Positions 13,609-21,991 of a DNA stretch of 64,000 nucleotides are shown here, in pieces (within the stretch, counting starts at the first letter, position 1; every line of letters starts with the position of its first letter). The position numbers were made by a program, and so were the translations under genes. Source of the DNA: Streptomyces spinosus (lineage in GTDB: Bacteria; Actinomycetota; Actinomycetes; Streptomycetales; Streptomycetaceae); contig NZ_JAINRC010000021.1 of assembly GCF_020400655.1 (NCBI RefSeq), forward strand, positions 103,853 through 167,852, in the 5' to 3' direction. Under the pieces are notes generated by a model. That model saw nothing but the letters and a program-made list of their open reading frames with translations. It ran no database searches and was not told the DNA's origin.

Positions 13609-16593
13609 ATGCGCAGGGAGAACTGCGACTTATGTTCCACGCCGTTCGGTGACCTCCTCCGGGAGGCCGAACGGCGCAGTGGCGTCCTGGTCCTGCAAGG
13701 AGGGCCAGGAACTGGAAAAACGTTTTTCCTGGAAGAGACGAAAAGACGTGCCCTGACATCCGGTTCCTTATGCCTGCACGCCACCGGATTCCGCGAGGAA
13801 CGCGACATACCCTTTTCGGTCGTCGAACAGTTCCTCCACGTCCCCGGAATTCCCGAGAGCATACGGGCGGCCGTGCGGCAGCTCGTGAAGGGTGCGGCAC
13901 CCGCCACACCGACCGGCCCCGCCTCCGCGCACCTCTTACGTGATCTCGTCTCCGCTCTGGTCGCGGCGGCCAGCAACAGCGGCATCCTCGTCCTCGTCGA
14001 CGACGCCCAGTACACGGACCCGGCCTCACAGGCCTGTCTGCTCTATCTCGCCCGCCGCGCCCAGTCCCACGACATCACCTTCGTGGTGGCCTATCCGCAC
14101 ATCCTGCGCGAAGGCATGCGCGCCCACCTGGAGTTCGTCGGCATCCCCGGCGCCCGCCTCATCGAGGCCGCCGGCCTGCGGGAGCAGGAGGTCCGGGAGC
14201 TGCTGGTCGACGGGCTCGGTGCCGAAGCGGCCGCCCGGCTGGCCGCACCGGTCCACCGGATCAGCGGCGGCAACCCGGCCCTGGCCACCGCGCTCGTCCG
14301 CGACCTGCTCCTGGCGGGAACCGCCATTCCCGAGGCGTCCGTCCCGGTCGGCGACGCCTTCCGGACCGCCTACCTCGCCTGCCTGGTGCGCCACCCGAAC
14401 CTCGCGCAGACCGTCCAGGCCCTCGCCGTGCTGGGTGACGCCGCGACTCCCGCACGAGTCGCCCACCTGCTGGAGTGCACCACCAAGGAGACCGGGCGGC
14501 ACATCGCGGAACTCGAACGGGCGGGTCTGCTCGGGGACGACGGCTTCCGGCATCCGGCCGTCCCGGGTGCCGTCCTGGGCATGCTCGACGCGGAACTGCC
14601 GGGCCTGCACCGGCGGGCCGCCGAGCTGCTGTTCGCGCAGGGCGCGCCGGCACTCGCCGTCGCCCGGCACCTGGTGGCCGCGGACGAGCCCCCCGCCCCG
14701 TCCCGGGTGCGGGTGCTGCGGCACGCCGCGCAGCAGCTCGTCAGGGCAGGGCGCCCGGACGAGGCACTCGCCTGCCTCCGCCTGGCCGACCGGGCCGGCC
14801 TCGACGAACGAGAGCGCAGCAGGATCACGGCCGCGCTGGTCGGCACGCTGTGCCGCGTCAATCCCCTGGCGGCGGAGCCGGAGGTGCGCCGGCTGCTGGC
14901 CGCGGCGCGCGCCGGGCAGGCCGACTGTTCCGCGCTGCGGCTCCTCGTCACCTGGTTCCTCTGGTTCGGCTGCCACGACCAGGCACGCGAGGTGATGGCC
15001 CTGCTGGTCGCGACGTGCGAGCCGTCCCACGCACACGACGGTGTGCAGGGCTTCCACGCGCTGATCGGCTGCCTGTGGCCGAAGTTGCTGGACGATGCGG
15101 CGGTGCGTCTGTACCTGTGCACCGCCCGGGACGTCACCGCGTCCGTCCGGTACGGCGCGACGCCGATGCCTCCGTTCCCCGCCGCGCCCGACGACTCCGG
15201 CGGCCGGCCGCGGCTTCCGGCGCCCGCGACCTGCGTCGACGGAACTGACAACGATGCCGCGGAGCGGCGGCCCGCGCCGGCGGTCGTGGACGCCCACCGG
15301 TTCTGGGAGTCGGATCTCGCGACCGTACTGGAACTGATGCAGAAGGGCGAGACGGCGCTCGCCGGCCGGTTCTGCGAGGAGCAGTGGCACCGCCTTACCG
15401 GGCCGGAACTGCCGGCCCGGCAGGCGTTCCAGGCCGCTCTGCGCGCGCACATCCGGTGGAGCCTGGGAGACCTGCGCACGGCGGTGGCCTGTGCCGCCTC
15501 CGCCCTGGACCTGCTGCCCGACCACAGCTGGGGCGTCGCGGTCGGCTTGCCGCTGTCGGTCCTCATCGCCGCGCACACCCTCATGGGCGATCCGGGACAG
15601 GCGGCCCGGTACCTGGAGCGTCCGGTCCCCGACGAGATGTGGGACTCCTCCTTCGGCCCGCTGTACCGGATGGCCCGCGGACGCCACCTGCTGGAGACGG
15701 GCCGGCCGCGCGCGGCACTGAACGAATTCCTCGCGTGCCCCGCGTCCGACGAGGCCCCTCAGGCGAACGTGCTCGGCCCTCTCGGCCGGCGCGCCTGCGT
15801 GGCGGAGGCCTACCTGGCCCTCGGCGAGACCGAGCGAGCCCGGGGAACGGCCGTCACCGAACTCATGCGGGCCCACCGGCCGGCCGACGCCCGCGGCCGC
15901 GCCCTGCTGGCCCTGGCCGCCGTCGACGGGCCGGAGCGGCGCAGGCATCACCTGGAGGAGGCGGAGCGCGTGCTGCGCGCGGCGGGCAGCCGGCTCTCGC
16001 TCGCCCGGGCCCTCGCCCACCTCAGCCAGGTGGACCTGGCGGACGGTCATACCCGTACCGCGCGGGCACGGTGGAGGGAGGCGCTGAGCCTGGCCACCGA
16101 ATGCGGCGCGCCCCACCTGCTACGGCACCTGGCGACCCCGCACGACGAGCCCTCGCCGGCGGCCGAGCCCCTCCTGGCGGAACGCGGCCACCCGGCGGGA
16201 GCCGGTGTCCCGCCGACGGTCACCGTCGCCGTCGGCAGTCTGACGGAGGCCGAGTGGCGGGTCGCCTCGCTCGCCGCGTCGGGCAGGTCGAACCGGCAGA
16301 TCGCCACCCGGCTGTACATCACGGTGAGCACCGTGGAGCAGCACCTGACCCGCGTGTACCGCAAGCTCTGCGTACGCCGCCGGTCGGACCTGGCAGACCT
16401 GCTGGGGCTCCAGCACCAGGCGGGGGAACCGGCCCGCTGCGCTCCCCTCCCGGGCCGCCCCGAGCACGGCTCCACGTCCGGCGTGCCCACCGCGCCGCCC
16501 GGCTCTCAGCCCTCCCCCGAGGACGACCGGCGGGCCAGGGGCGCCCGGCGTACGCGAGCAGCGCACACGACGGCGTCCCGTGCCGGACCGTGA
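13609..16593 (+). CDS. LAL-type LuxR transcriptional activator with TTA codons
   Basis: The 994-residue protein has the layout of large ATP-binding LuxR regulators. An AAA-type ATPase comes first, with Walker A GGPGTGKT near residues 31-38 and Walker B LVLVDDAQ near residue 128. A long helical TPR-like middle follows, and a C-terminal LuxR helix-turn-helix runs from LTEAEWRVASLAASG to TVEQHLTRVYRKL. Such proteins are usually pathway-specific activators in Streptomyces gene clusters. Leu8, Leu54 and Leu110 are encoded by TTA (13630, 13768, 13936), so translation should depend on the bldA tRNA and be developmentally timed. The 5-prime 300 bases have lower GC than the rest. It probably controls the flanking SAHH/radical SAM locus. 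Confidence 0.9.
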   Translation: MRRENCDLCSTPFGDLLREAERRSGVLVLQGGPGTGKTFFLEETKRRALTSGSLCLHATGFREERDIPFSVVEQFLHVPGIPESIRAAVRQLVKGAAPATPTGPASAHLLRDLVSALVAAASNSGILVLVDDAQYTDPASQACLLYLARRAQSHDITFVVAYPHILREGMRAHLEFVGIPGARLIEAAGLREQEVRELLVDGLGAEAAARLAAPVHRISGGNPALATALVRDLLLAGTAIPEASVPVGDAFRTAYLACLVRHPNLAQTVQALAVLGDAATPARVAHLLECTTKETGRHIAELERAGLLGDDGFRHPAVPGAVLGMLDAELPGLHRRAAELLFAQGAPALAVARHLVAADEPPAPSRVRVLRHAAQQLVRAGRPDEALACLRLADRAGLDERERSRITAALVGTLCRVNPLAAEPEVRRLLAAARAGQADCSALRLLVTWFLWFGCHDQAREVMALLVATCEPSHAHDGVQGFHALIGCLWPKLLDDAAVRLYLCTARDVTASVRYGATPMPPFPAAPDDSGGRPRLPAPATCVDGTDNDAAERRPAPAVVDAHRFWESDLATVLELMQKGETALAGRFCEEQWHRLTGPELPARQAFQAALRAHIRWSLGDLRTAVACAASALDLLPDHSWGVAVGLPLSVLIAAHTLMGDPGQAARYLERPVPDEMWDSSFGPLYRMARGRHLLETGRPRAALNEFLACPASDEAPQANVLGPLGRRACVAEAYLALGETERARGTAVTELMRAHRPADARGRALLALAAVDGPERRRHHLEEAERVLRAAGSRLSLARALAHLSQVDLADGHTRTARARWREALSLATECGAPHLLRHLATPHDEPSPAAEPLLAERGHPAGAGVPPTVTVAVGSLTEAEWRVASLAASGRSNRQIATRLYITVSTVEQHLTRVYRKLCVRRRSDLADLLGLQHQAGEPARCAPLPGRPEHGSTSGVPTAPPGSQPSPEDDRRARGARRTRAAHTTASRAGP

Positions 16594-16614
16594 CCGACCG
16601 TCCGGACAGACGGT

Positions 16615-16642
16615 GCCTCGCCCGGCACCGCACGGGCGAGGC
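16615..16642. terminator. Bidirectional terminator hairpin
   Basis: GCCTCGCCCG and CGGGCGAGGC form a perfect 10-base stem with an 8-base loop between the convergent LAL regulator and Ku genes. It has no T tract, as is common for Streptomyces terminators. Confidence 0.65.
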
Positions 16643-16731
16643 GCTGCGGAGCCTTCGCCGTCGGCGCCGGCGCGGCAGCGGCTGGGCGAACCGTGTCCGA
16701 CGGGTGGGCGGCCCGGTCCGAACGGCAGGGC

Positions 16732-17652
16732 CTATGCGCTGCGGGGCCGGCGGCCCGCTGTCTTCTTCGCGGCCGGCTTCTTCGCCGGGGTCTTCTTGGC
16801 GGGCTGTTTCTTCGCCGCGGCCTTCTTCGGCGGCGGAAGCTCGTGCACCTCGGCCGGGCCGGCGTGTTCTCCTCGGGATGCCTTCGCCTTCGACACCGAT
16901 TCCTGCAGCGCGGCCATCAGGTCCAGTACCGCGGCCGGCTCTTCGGGCTCCGGTGCCTCAGGCAGTGGCTTGCTCTCGCGTTTCGCCTCGATGAGCTGCG
17001 CGACGGCCTCGGTGTAGCGGTCCTGGAACTCGGGGCCCTCCAGCTCGTCCACCGTCATGGTGTCCATGAGCGCGAGTGCGCCCTCGATCTCCGCCTCGGA
17101 CACCTCGGTCGGCGGCGGCAGCAGCTCGGTGGGGTCGCGGATCTCGTCGGGCCAGCGCATGGCGTGCAGGACCAGGACGTCGTCGCGCACCCGCAGCAGG
17201 CCTAGTCTCTCCCGGCCGGACCAGGCGTATTTGGCGACGGCCACCTTCGACGACCGTGACAGGGCCTTGACCAGGAGTTTGTACGGTTTGGCCGCGACCT
17301 GGCCGGCGGGCTGGAGATAGTAGCCGTCGGCGATGCGGATCGGGTCGACCGACTCCAGGGGGACGAACGCGTCGATCTCGATCGCCCTGGCGGTCGGCAG
17401 GGGCAGGTTGCCGAGGTCCTCGTCGGTGATCGGGATGACCTGCGTCCTGGTCAGCTCGTATCCCTTGCCGATCTCGTCCTGGGAGACCTCGCGGTCCTCC
17501 AGCTCGCACACCTTGCGGTAGCGGACACGTCCCTGGTCTGGCAGGTGGTACTGGTGGAAGTGGATGCTGTGGTCCTCGGTGGCGCTGACCACCTGGATCG
17601 GCACCGTGACCAGGCCGAAGGAGATCGCGCCGGACCAGATCGCTCGGGGCAT
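16732..17652 (-). CDS. ku: Ku DNA end-binding protein (NHEJ)
   Basis: The 306-residue protein matches bacterial Ku. It starts MPRAIWSGAISFGLVTVPI, has the RYRKVCELEDREV segment, and continues through the beta-barrel core to about residue 255. Ku homodimers thread onto DNA ends and recruit LigD for non-homologous end joining. The last 45 residues are a lysine/alanine/proline repeat (PPKKAAAKKQPAKKTPAKK), a basic tail known from actinobacterial Ku that aids DNA binding. ATG at 17652 with GGAAGG upstream was preferred over the start 15 bases further. No ligD is adjacent. Streptomyces often has several ku copies, and this one may be an accessory paralogue. Confidence 0.95.
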   Translation of the reverse strand: MPRAIWSGAISFGLVTVPIQVVSATEDHSIHFHQYHLPDQGRVRYRKVCELEDREVSQDEIGKGYELTRTQVIPITDEDLGNLPLPTARAIEIDAFVPLESVDPIRIADGYYLQPAGQVAAKPYKLLVKALSRSSKVAVAKYAWSGRERLGLLRVRDDVLVLHAMRWPDEIRDPTELLPPPTEVSEAEIEGALALMDTMTVDELEGPEFQDRYTEAVAQLIEAKRESKPLPEAPEPEEPAAVLDLMAALQESVSKAKASRGEHAGPAEVHELPPPKKAAAKKQPAKKTPAKKPAAKKTAGRRPRSA

Positions 17653-17758
17653 GGCACACCTTCCCACTCACCCCGAGCACCTTCAGCCTAGAAACATCAC
17701 GGGCGGCCCGCATGTGTCCGTACCGCCGTGCCCCGGCGCCGGCCACGCCCCGAGGGGC

Positions 17759-19051
17759 TCAGGCGGACGGCACCAGGGAGAAGACCACCCGCTTCCCGGT
17801 GGTGGTGTTCTGCCGCTCGTTGAGCCCCCACAGGCGTCCGGACGACGGGGCGTAGGAGAGGTTCTGGGTCAGCGGCGGGGCATGGGTGAGGACGTGCGGC
17901 GCGGCGCCCGGAAGCGCCCGGTGGATGCAGTACGGCACGTCGGAGTCCGTGGTGCCCGCCGTCTCGGGGCACTCGCCGCTGAAGTAGTAGGAGGTGCCGT
18001 CCGTGGCGGCTCCCTGCACCTTCCAGATCGGCACGGTGTAGGCACCGGTCGCCGTGACCGTCCCGGTGTAGTCGTCGGCGGTGTCGGTGTCCGGGAGCGC
18101 CGTGCTCGCGTTCAGCGGCCAGCGGATCAGCGGTCCGCCGCCCTTGGTGGCGATCTGCGAGGTGACCAGGGCGTCCGGTGAGGACGTCCGGTCCAGGCTG
18201 AGCGAGGTCAGGCACGGCCGTGTGGCGTCACAGGGGTCACCGGTGTTGCCGGTGAAGTAGACGCCGACCATGGGCAGCGCCCAGTTGTGGTAGCGGGCCG
18301 AGGACCTGCCGTCGCCCAGGATGCCGACCTGGTCGGTGGAGGTGTCGCTCATCTTCCACAGGTGCCGCAGGTCGTAGACCTGCATCTGGTGGCCGGTGGC
18401 GACGAAGAGCTTGTTGCCGTACCAGGTGACACCGTCCGCGTGGCCGCTCAGCACGTCCATCCCGGACCGGTCGCCGGCCCCGCCCACCGGGCGGAACGTG
18501 TAACCGCTGCCGGTGGAGTACGGGTCGACCAGCAGGACGTGCTGGTAGGTGACCGACGTGCCGGTCGACTCCGCGATGGTGATCCGCGCGTAGTCGTTGT
18601 CGGTGTAGTGCCAGGAGGCGATGTAGAGGTAGTGGCCGTTCCAGGTGCCGCTCGGCTGGGCGTCGTGCGAACCGGTCAGTCCCTGGGGCGTCCAGACGGC
18701 GGAGGTGTCGTCGGCCTGGTCCCAGCAGAAGCCGTCGTACTTCAGTGAGCCGTCCAGGTTGGTGTCGTGGCACAGTGCCGCCCGCCCGGCGTGGCCGCCG
18801 TCGGCGAGCACCTGGTCGGGCGAGGTGCGCACCGAGACGCTCCCCGATGCCTCGATCCGCTGGATCGCGGTGCCGCGGTTCGTGAAGTCCCCCGCCCGCA
18901 TCGTGAACCCGCTGGGGTCGATCGGGGCGAGGGCGGAGGCGGCTGCCGCCGGATGAGCCACGGACAGGGTGGCCGCCGAGAGCAGCAGGGCCAGGAACGC
19001 GCCGACCGCCCCGCTCCACCGGTGGCTCGTCCCGCACAGAATTCTGTTCAT
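17759..19051 (-). CDS. Secreted protein of unknown function, probable beta-propeller
   Basis: The 430-residue product starts with a signal peptide (MNRILCG, then a hydrophobic run and the VAHPAAAA cleavage region near residue 40). The mature part is rich in Trp, Tyr, Thr and Gly and has repeated strands such as GNKLFVATGHQMQVYDLRHL and GRLWGLNERQN, suggesting a beta-propeller-like fold. Paired cysteines (CHD, CWD, CDATRPC, CPETAG, CIHR) fit disulphides outside the cell. The start at 19051 was chosen because the signal peptide begins there; the longer frame lacks one. I recognise it as a Streptomyces-type secreted protein but cannot name a function. It is monocistronic next to Ku. Confidence 0.8.
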   Translation of the reverse strand: MNRILCGTSHRWSGAVGAFLALLLSAATLSVAHPAAAASALAPIDPSGFTMRAGDFTNRGTAIQRIEASGSVSVRTSPDQVLADGGHAGRAALCHDTNLDGSLKYDGFCWDQADDTSAVWTPQGLTGSHDAQPSGTWNGHYLYIASWHYTDNDYARITIAESTGTSVTYQHVLLVDPYSTGSGYTFRPVGGAGDRSGMDVLSGHADGVTWYGNKLFVATGHQMQVYDLRHLWKMSDTSTDQVGILGDGRSSARYHNWALPMVGVYFTGNTGDPCDATRPCLTSLSLDRTSSPDALVTSQIATKGGGPLIRWPLNASTALPDTDTADDYTGTVTATGAYTVPIWKVQGAATDGTSYYFSGECPETAGTTDSDVPYCIHRALPGAAPHVLTHAPPLTQNLSYAPSSGRLWGLNERQNTTTGKRVVFSLVPSA

Positions 19052-19125
19052 GCGCGCTGACGCTACATCAACGACCGTGGGACGCGGCTGGGTTGGGGCG
19101 GCCTGCCGGGCGGACGGTCGCCCGG

Positions 19126-19647
19126 TCAGGCGTCGGGGGCGCCGGGGCGCGAAACCGGTTCGGCGTCGCCGACATGGGCAGCGAGGTTGGTCTCGAGGCG
19201 CTCGAGTGCGCCGAGGGTCTCGCCGCGTTCGGCGGGGGTCAGGTCGCCGGCGGCGTAGTCCTCGAGGCGGGCCCAGAGGTCCTCGACCTGTCGGCGCAGT
19301 GCCTGGCTTGCGGCGGTGGGTTCGACCAGGACGGAGCGCTTGTCGCTGGTGGAGCGCACACGGCGCACGAAGCCGGCCTTCTCCAGGCGCTGGATGGTCC
19401 GGGTCATGGTGGCGGCGTCGGCGCCGACATGCCGGGCCAGGTCGGTCTGGCGCATCCGGCCGCGCTCCCACAACTGCATCATGACCAGCTCCTGGGCGGG
19501 GTGCAGACCGACCTCGCGCAGCAGCTGCCCGGCGAGCGTGCGGTGCAGGCGGGCCACCCGGAAGATCGCATGGCTGATCGGTCCACGGCGTGCGGCCTCA
19601 GGGAGTTCCCCGGTCCCGGGGACCTGGGGCGTTGCCTCGGGTTCCAT
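19126..19647 (-). CDS. MarR-family transcriptional regulator
   Basis: The 173-residue protein has the MarR winged helix. LVMMQLWERGRMRQTDLARHV is followed by the recognition helix ATMTRTIQRLEKAGFV and the wing RVRSTSDKRSVLVEPT. It acts as a dimer, commonly as a ligand-released repressor. ATG at 19647 has GAAGGA upstream. It lies just downstream of the Old Yellow Enzyme gene on the same strand but is separated from it by a strong hairpin (19692-19733), so it likely has its own promoter. It is a candidate regulator of the OYE through the palindromes near 20945 and 21079. Confidence 0.88.
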   Translation of the reverse strand: MEPEATPQVPGTGELPEAARRGPISHAIFRVARLHRTLAGQLLREVGLHPAQELVMMQLWERGRMRQTDLARHVGADAATMTRTIQRLEKAGFVRRVRSTSDKRSVLVEPTAASQALRRQVEDLWARLEDYAAGDLTPAERGETLGALERLETNLAAHVGDAEPVSRPGAPDA

Positions 19648-19691
19648 GGTGCTTCCTTCTGCCTTCTCCCGTGCGGCCGTCCTTGCCGGAT

Positions 19692-19733
19692 CCGCACGCG
19701 GCGGCCGGTGCCGGCGCCGGCCGCCGCGTGCGG
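19692..19733 (-). terminator. 17-base perfect stem between OYE and MarR genes
   Basis: CCGCACGCGGCGGCCGG pairs perfectly with CCGGCCGCCGCGTGCGG around the 8-base loop TGCCGGCG. It lies 84 bases after the stop of the leftward OYE gene and 45 bases before the MarR start. Its strength and position make it a likely terminator. Confidence 0.75.
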
Positions 19734-19816
19734 GCCCTCGGGTCCGCGTCCTGCGGGCAGGGTATGTCCTGCTCAGGTGGGGCAGGCCCGGCGGGTCCGG
19801 GTCCTCCGCACATCCG

Positions 19817-20902
19817 TCAGGCGCGGGCCTCCCGCAGCGTGGGGTAGTCGGTGAAGCCCTTCTCGCCGCCGCCGTAGAAGGTCGCGGGGTCGGGGGTGTT
19901 GAACGGGCCGCCCTGGGCCAGGCGGGCGGGCAGGTCGGGGTTGGCGAGGAAGAGAGCCCCGAACGCCAGCAGGTCCGCGGTGCCGTTCTCGACGAGTTCC
20001 AGCTCGGCCGGCCCGGTGGGTTCCCGCCCGGTGAAGGGGTTGAGGATGAAGGTCGTGGGCCATGCCTTGCGCAGCCGGAGCATCAGGTCGCGCACGCCGG
20101 GCGCCTCCAGCTGGTGCAGGTAGGCCAGGTTCAGCGGGGCGAGGGCCTCGACCAGCGCGGTGTAGGTGGCCTCCATGTCGGCGGTGTCGGACTCGTCGAT
20201 GTCGTTGTAGGGGTTGCCCGGGGAGAGGCGGAAGCCGACCTTGTCCGCGCCGATGGCTCCGACGACGGCCTCGGTGGTCTCCACGGCGAACCGGATGCGC
20301 TTTTCCGGGCTGCCGCCCCAGGCGTCGGTGCGCTGGTTGCTGTTCGGGGCGAGGAACTGGTGGACGAGGTACCCGTTGGCACCGTGCAGCTCGACGCCGT
20401 CGAAGCCGGCCTCGACGGCGTTGCGGGCGGCGGTGGCGTAGTCGGTGACGGTGGCGCGGATCTCGGCGTCGGTCAGCTCGTGCGGGGTGACGAAGTCCTG
20501 CGGGCCCTCGTGGGTGTATACCTGCCCCTTGGCCGCGACGGCGGAGGGGCCAACGGGCCGCAGGCCGGTCAGCGCGGGGTGTCCGACCCGCCCGGTGTGC
20601 ATGATCTGCAGGTAGATCACACCGCCCTCGGCGTGCACGGCTTCGGTCACCTGACGCCAGGCGGCGACCTGCCCGGTGGTGTGGATGCCGGGGGTGTCGG
20701 GGTAGCCCTGGCCGACCCTGGAGGGCTGGACGCCCTCGGTGACGATCAGCCCGGCCGAGGCGCGCTGCGCGTAGTAGTCGGCCGTCAACGGCGTGGGGCT
20801 CTGGCCGGGGCCGTAGGCACGGCTACGGGTCATCGGCGCCATCACCAGGCGGTTGGCCAGGCGCTTGCCGCCCAGCTCGTACGGCTCGAATGCCTTCGAC
20901 AT
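19817..20902 (-). CDS. Old Yellow Enzyme family NADH:flavin oxidoreductase
   Basis: The 361-residue protein is an FMN-dependent ene-reductase of the NemA/OYE class. It has the N-terminal ELGGKRLANRLVMAPMTRSR with the FMN-contacting Pro-Met-Thr, the catalytic HxxN pair region GVELHGANGYLVHQFL, and NQRTDAWGGSPEKR in the barrel. Such enzymes reduce activated C=C bonds, quinones and nitro-esters with NADPH and are typically induced by electrophiles. ATG at 20902 has GGAAAG upstream. The promoter region holds the perfect inverted repeat ATGGTC-TGC-GACCAT (20945-20959). Confidence 0.92.
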   Translation of the reverse strand: MSKAFEPYELGGKRLANRLVMAPMTRSRAYGPGQSPTPLTADYYAQRASAGLIVTEGVQPSRVGQGYPDTPGIHTTGQVAAWRQVTEAVHAEGGVIYLQIMHTGRVGHPALTGLRPVGPSAVAAKGQVYTHEGPQDFVTPHELTDAEIRATVTDYATAARNAVEAGFDGVELHGANGYLVHQFLAPNSNQRTDAWGGSPEKRIRFAVETTEAVVGAIGADKVGFRLSPGNPYNDIDESDTADMEATYTALVEALAPLNLAYLHQLEAPGVRDLMLRLRKAWPTTFILNPFTGREPTGPAELELVENGTADLLAFGALFLANPDLPARLAQGGPFNTPDPATFYGGGEKGFTDYPTLREARA

Positions 20903-20944
20903 CGTCGGCTCTTTCCTGGGAGTAGGAGGTGTTCGAGGGATGCG

Positions 20945-20959
20945 ATGGTCTGCGACCAT
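20945..20959. promoter_or_regulatory. Inverted repeat upstream of OYE gene
   Basis: ATGGTC-TGC-GACCAT is a perfect 6-3-6 palindrome 43 bases upstream of the OYE start. It overlaps a 14-base element (CCATTACTTGTCCG, 20956-20969) that recurs at 21100-21113 in front of the WhiB gene. This looks like an operator; the binding protein is not identified. Confidence 0.5.
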
Positions 20960-21078
20960 TACTTGTCCGAACAGGAAACTGCCTGGTTCACCTTCCCGAG
21001 TCGGCGTGTGAGCCGCGTCACTCCTGCTTTTCGGCAACGGCTCGCGGAGTCAAAGGCTTACCGAGGCTCAGAGTGATC

Positions 21079-21113
21079 GGACATCCGGGAGGCCGATGTC
21101 CATTACTTGCCCG
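21079..21113. promoter_or_regulatory. Second inverted repeat with the CCATTACTTG element
   Basis: GGACATC-N9-GATGTCC (21079-21101) is an inverted repeat that merges into CCATTACTTGCCCG (21100-21113), a near copy of the element at 20956. The two composite sites are 144 bases apart in the same intergenic region. Confidence 0.4.
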
Positions 21114-21404
21114 GCCAACATTGATCCGGACGGAAAGAGGCGTCGAGCCCCGACCGAAGGAGAGACCCCCGACCGCGGACCCCTCCCGACCGCGGGCTGA
21201 CGTCATCCGGGCACGGCGAGTGCAGGCGGCAGAGGACGGCCGGCGCCTTGCCGTCCGCCTGGTCGCAGAGGGCACGCCGGCGACCTACCGCGGATGCGGT
21301 GAACAGGCATAAACTGCCACAAACCTCTGCCGGGACTGCGGCGCCGCAAAGGGCCGTGCCGCAGCCGTTCCGCCTGGCCTCACGCGGCCATGAAGAGGTG
21401 CGTC

Positions 21405-21746
21405 ATGACCTGTTCGTCCAGTGGACACCCGGCAGCTTCCGACTGGCGCGATCGAGCATCATGCGTCGGAGAGGATCCCGAGATCTTCTTCCCTCTCTCC
21501 GACCTGGCGGCTCCCGGGACAGAAGCCGCCCTGGCCCGGGCTATATGCCGTCGTTGCCCGGTCATCATCGCGTGCCGCACCTGGGCGCTCGACCACGGAG
21601 AGGACGACGGCATCTGGGGGGCGACGACGGCAGCCCAGCGTCGCGCCATCCGGCGCGCGATGACGGAGACCGTCCCCGTGGTCAGGCGGCGTGGTGACGG
21701 GTCCGGGGAGGAGTCGCTTGCCGATCAGCACCGCTGCGGTGATTAG
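21405..21746 (+). CDS. WhiB-like iron-sulfur regulator
   Basis: The 113-residue protein has the four WhiB cysteines: one in DRASCVGEDPEIFFP and three in AICRRCPVIIAC, which hold a 4Fe-4S cluster. The turn GIWGATT corresponds to the usual G-[VI]-W-G-G, with the last Gly replaced by Ala, and a basic segment (AAQRRAIRRA) follows for DNA or sigma-factor contact. Wbl proteins partner with sigma factor region 4 to control development, redox response or antibiotic resistance. ATG at 21405 is preceded by GAAGAGG and was preferred over the ATG at 21390. It is monocistronic. The target genes are unknown. Confidence 0.88.
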   Translation: MTCSSSGHPAASDWRDRASCVGEDPEIFFPLSDLAAPGTEAALARAICRRCPVIIACRTWALDHGEDDGIWGATTAAQRRAIRRAMTETVPVVRRRGDGSGEESLADQHRCGD

Positions 21747-21991
21747 GAGACGTGCGTGCGCACGTGCTGCTCGTCGCCGAGTCCGGGAGGGCGGTGCGGG
21801 GGGACGCGTCGTGCGACCGCGTCGGGGGCGGCTGATGTCATCCGGTCGCGCCGGCGGTCGCGGGCGCGTACCCGGGCGTCGGAGTCAGGGGCCCAGCCGA
21901 CCGTCCTGCTCGTGGGGGGCGGTCCTCGCCGTCGACCGCACCGCCGCATCGGAGGTTTCCGTGGCCGCGGTTCCCCTCCCGGGCCCGTTCG

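Larger units (their letters stand above)
20903..21404. other. Divergent control region between OYE and WhiB-like genes
   Basis: The 502 bases contain the two composite inverted-repeat elements described above and are less GC-rich near 20950-21120. An open frame runs over 20929-21312 but has no plausible start or similarity. An isolated GAAGGAGAG at about 21157 has no start codon at a usable distance. No gene is supported. Confidence 0.5.

Noticed and set aside
20929..21312. 127-codon plus-strand frame upstream of the WhiB-like gene
   Set aside because: No ribosome binding site, no similarity, and it overlaps the palindromic control elements; the later part looks protein-like only through Arg/Ala richness.
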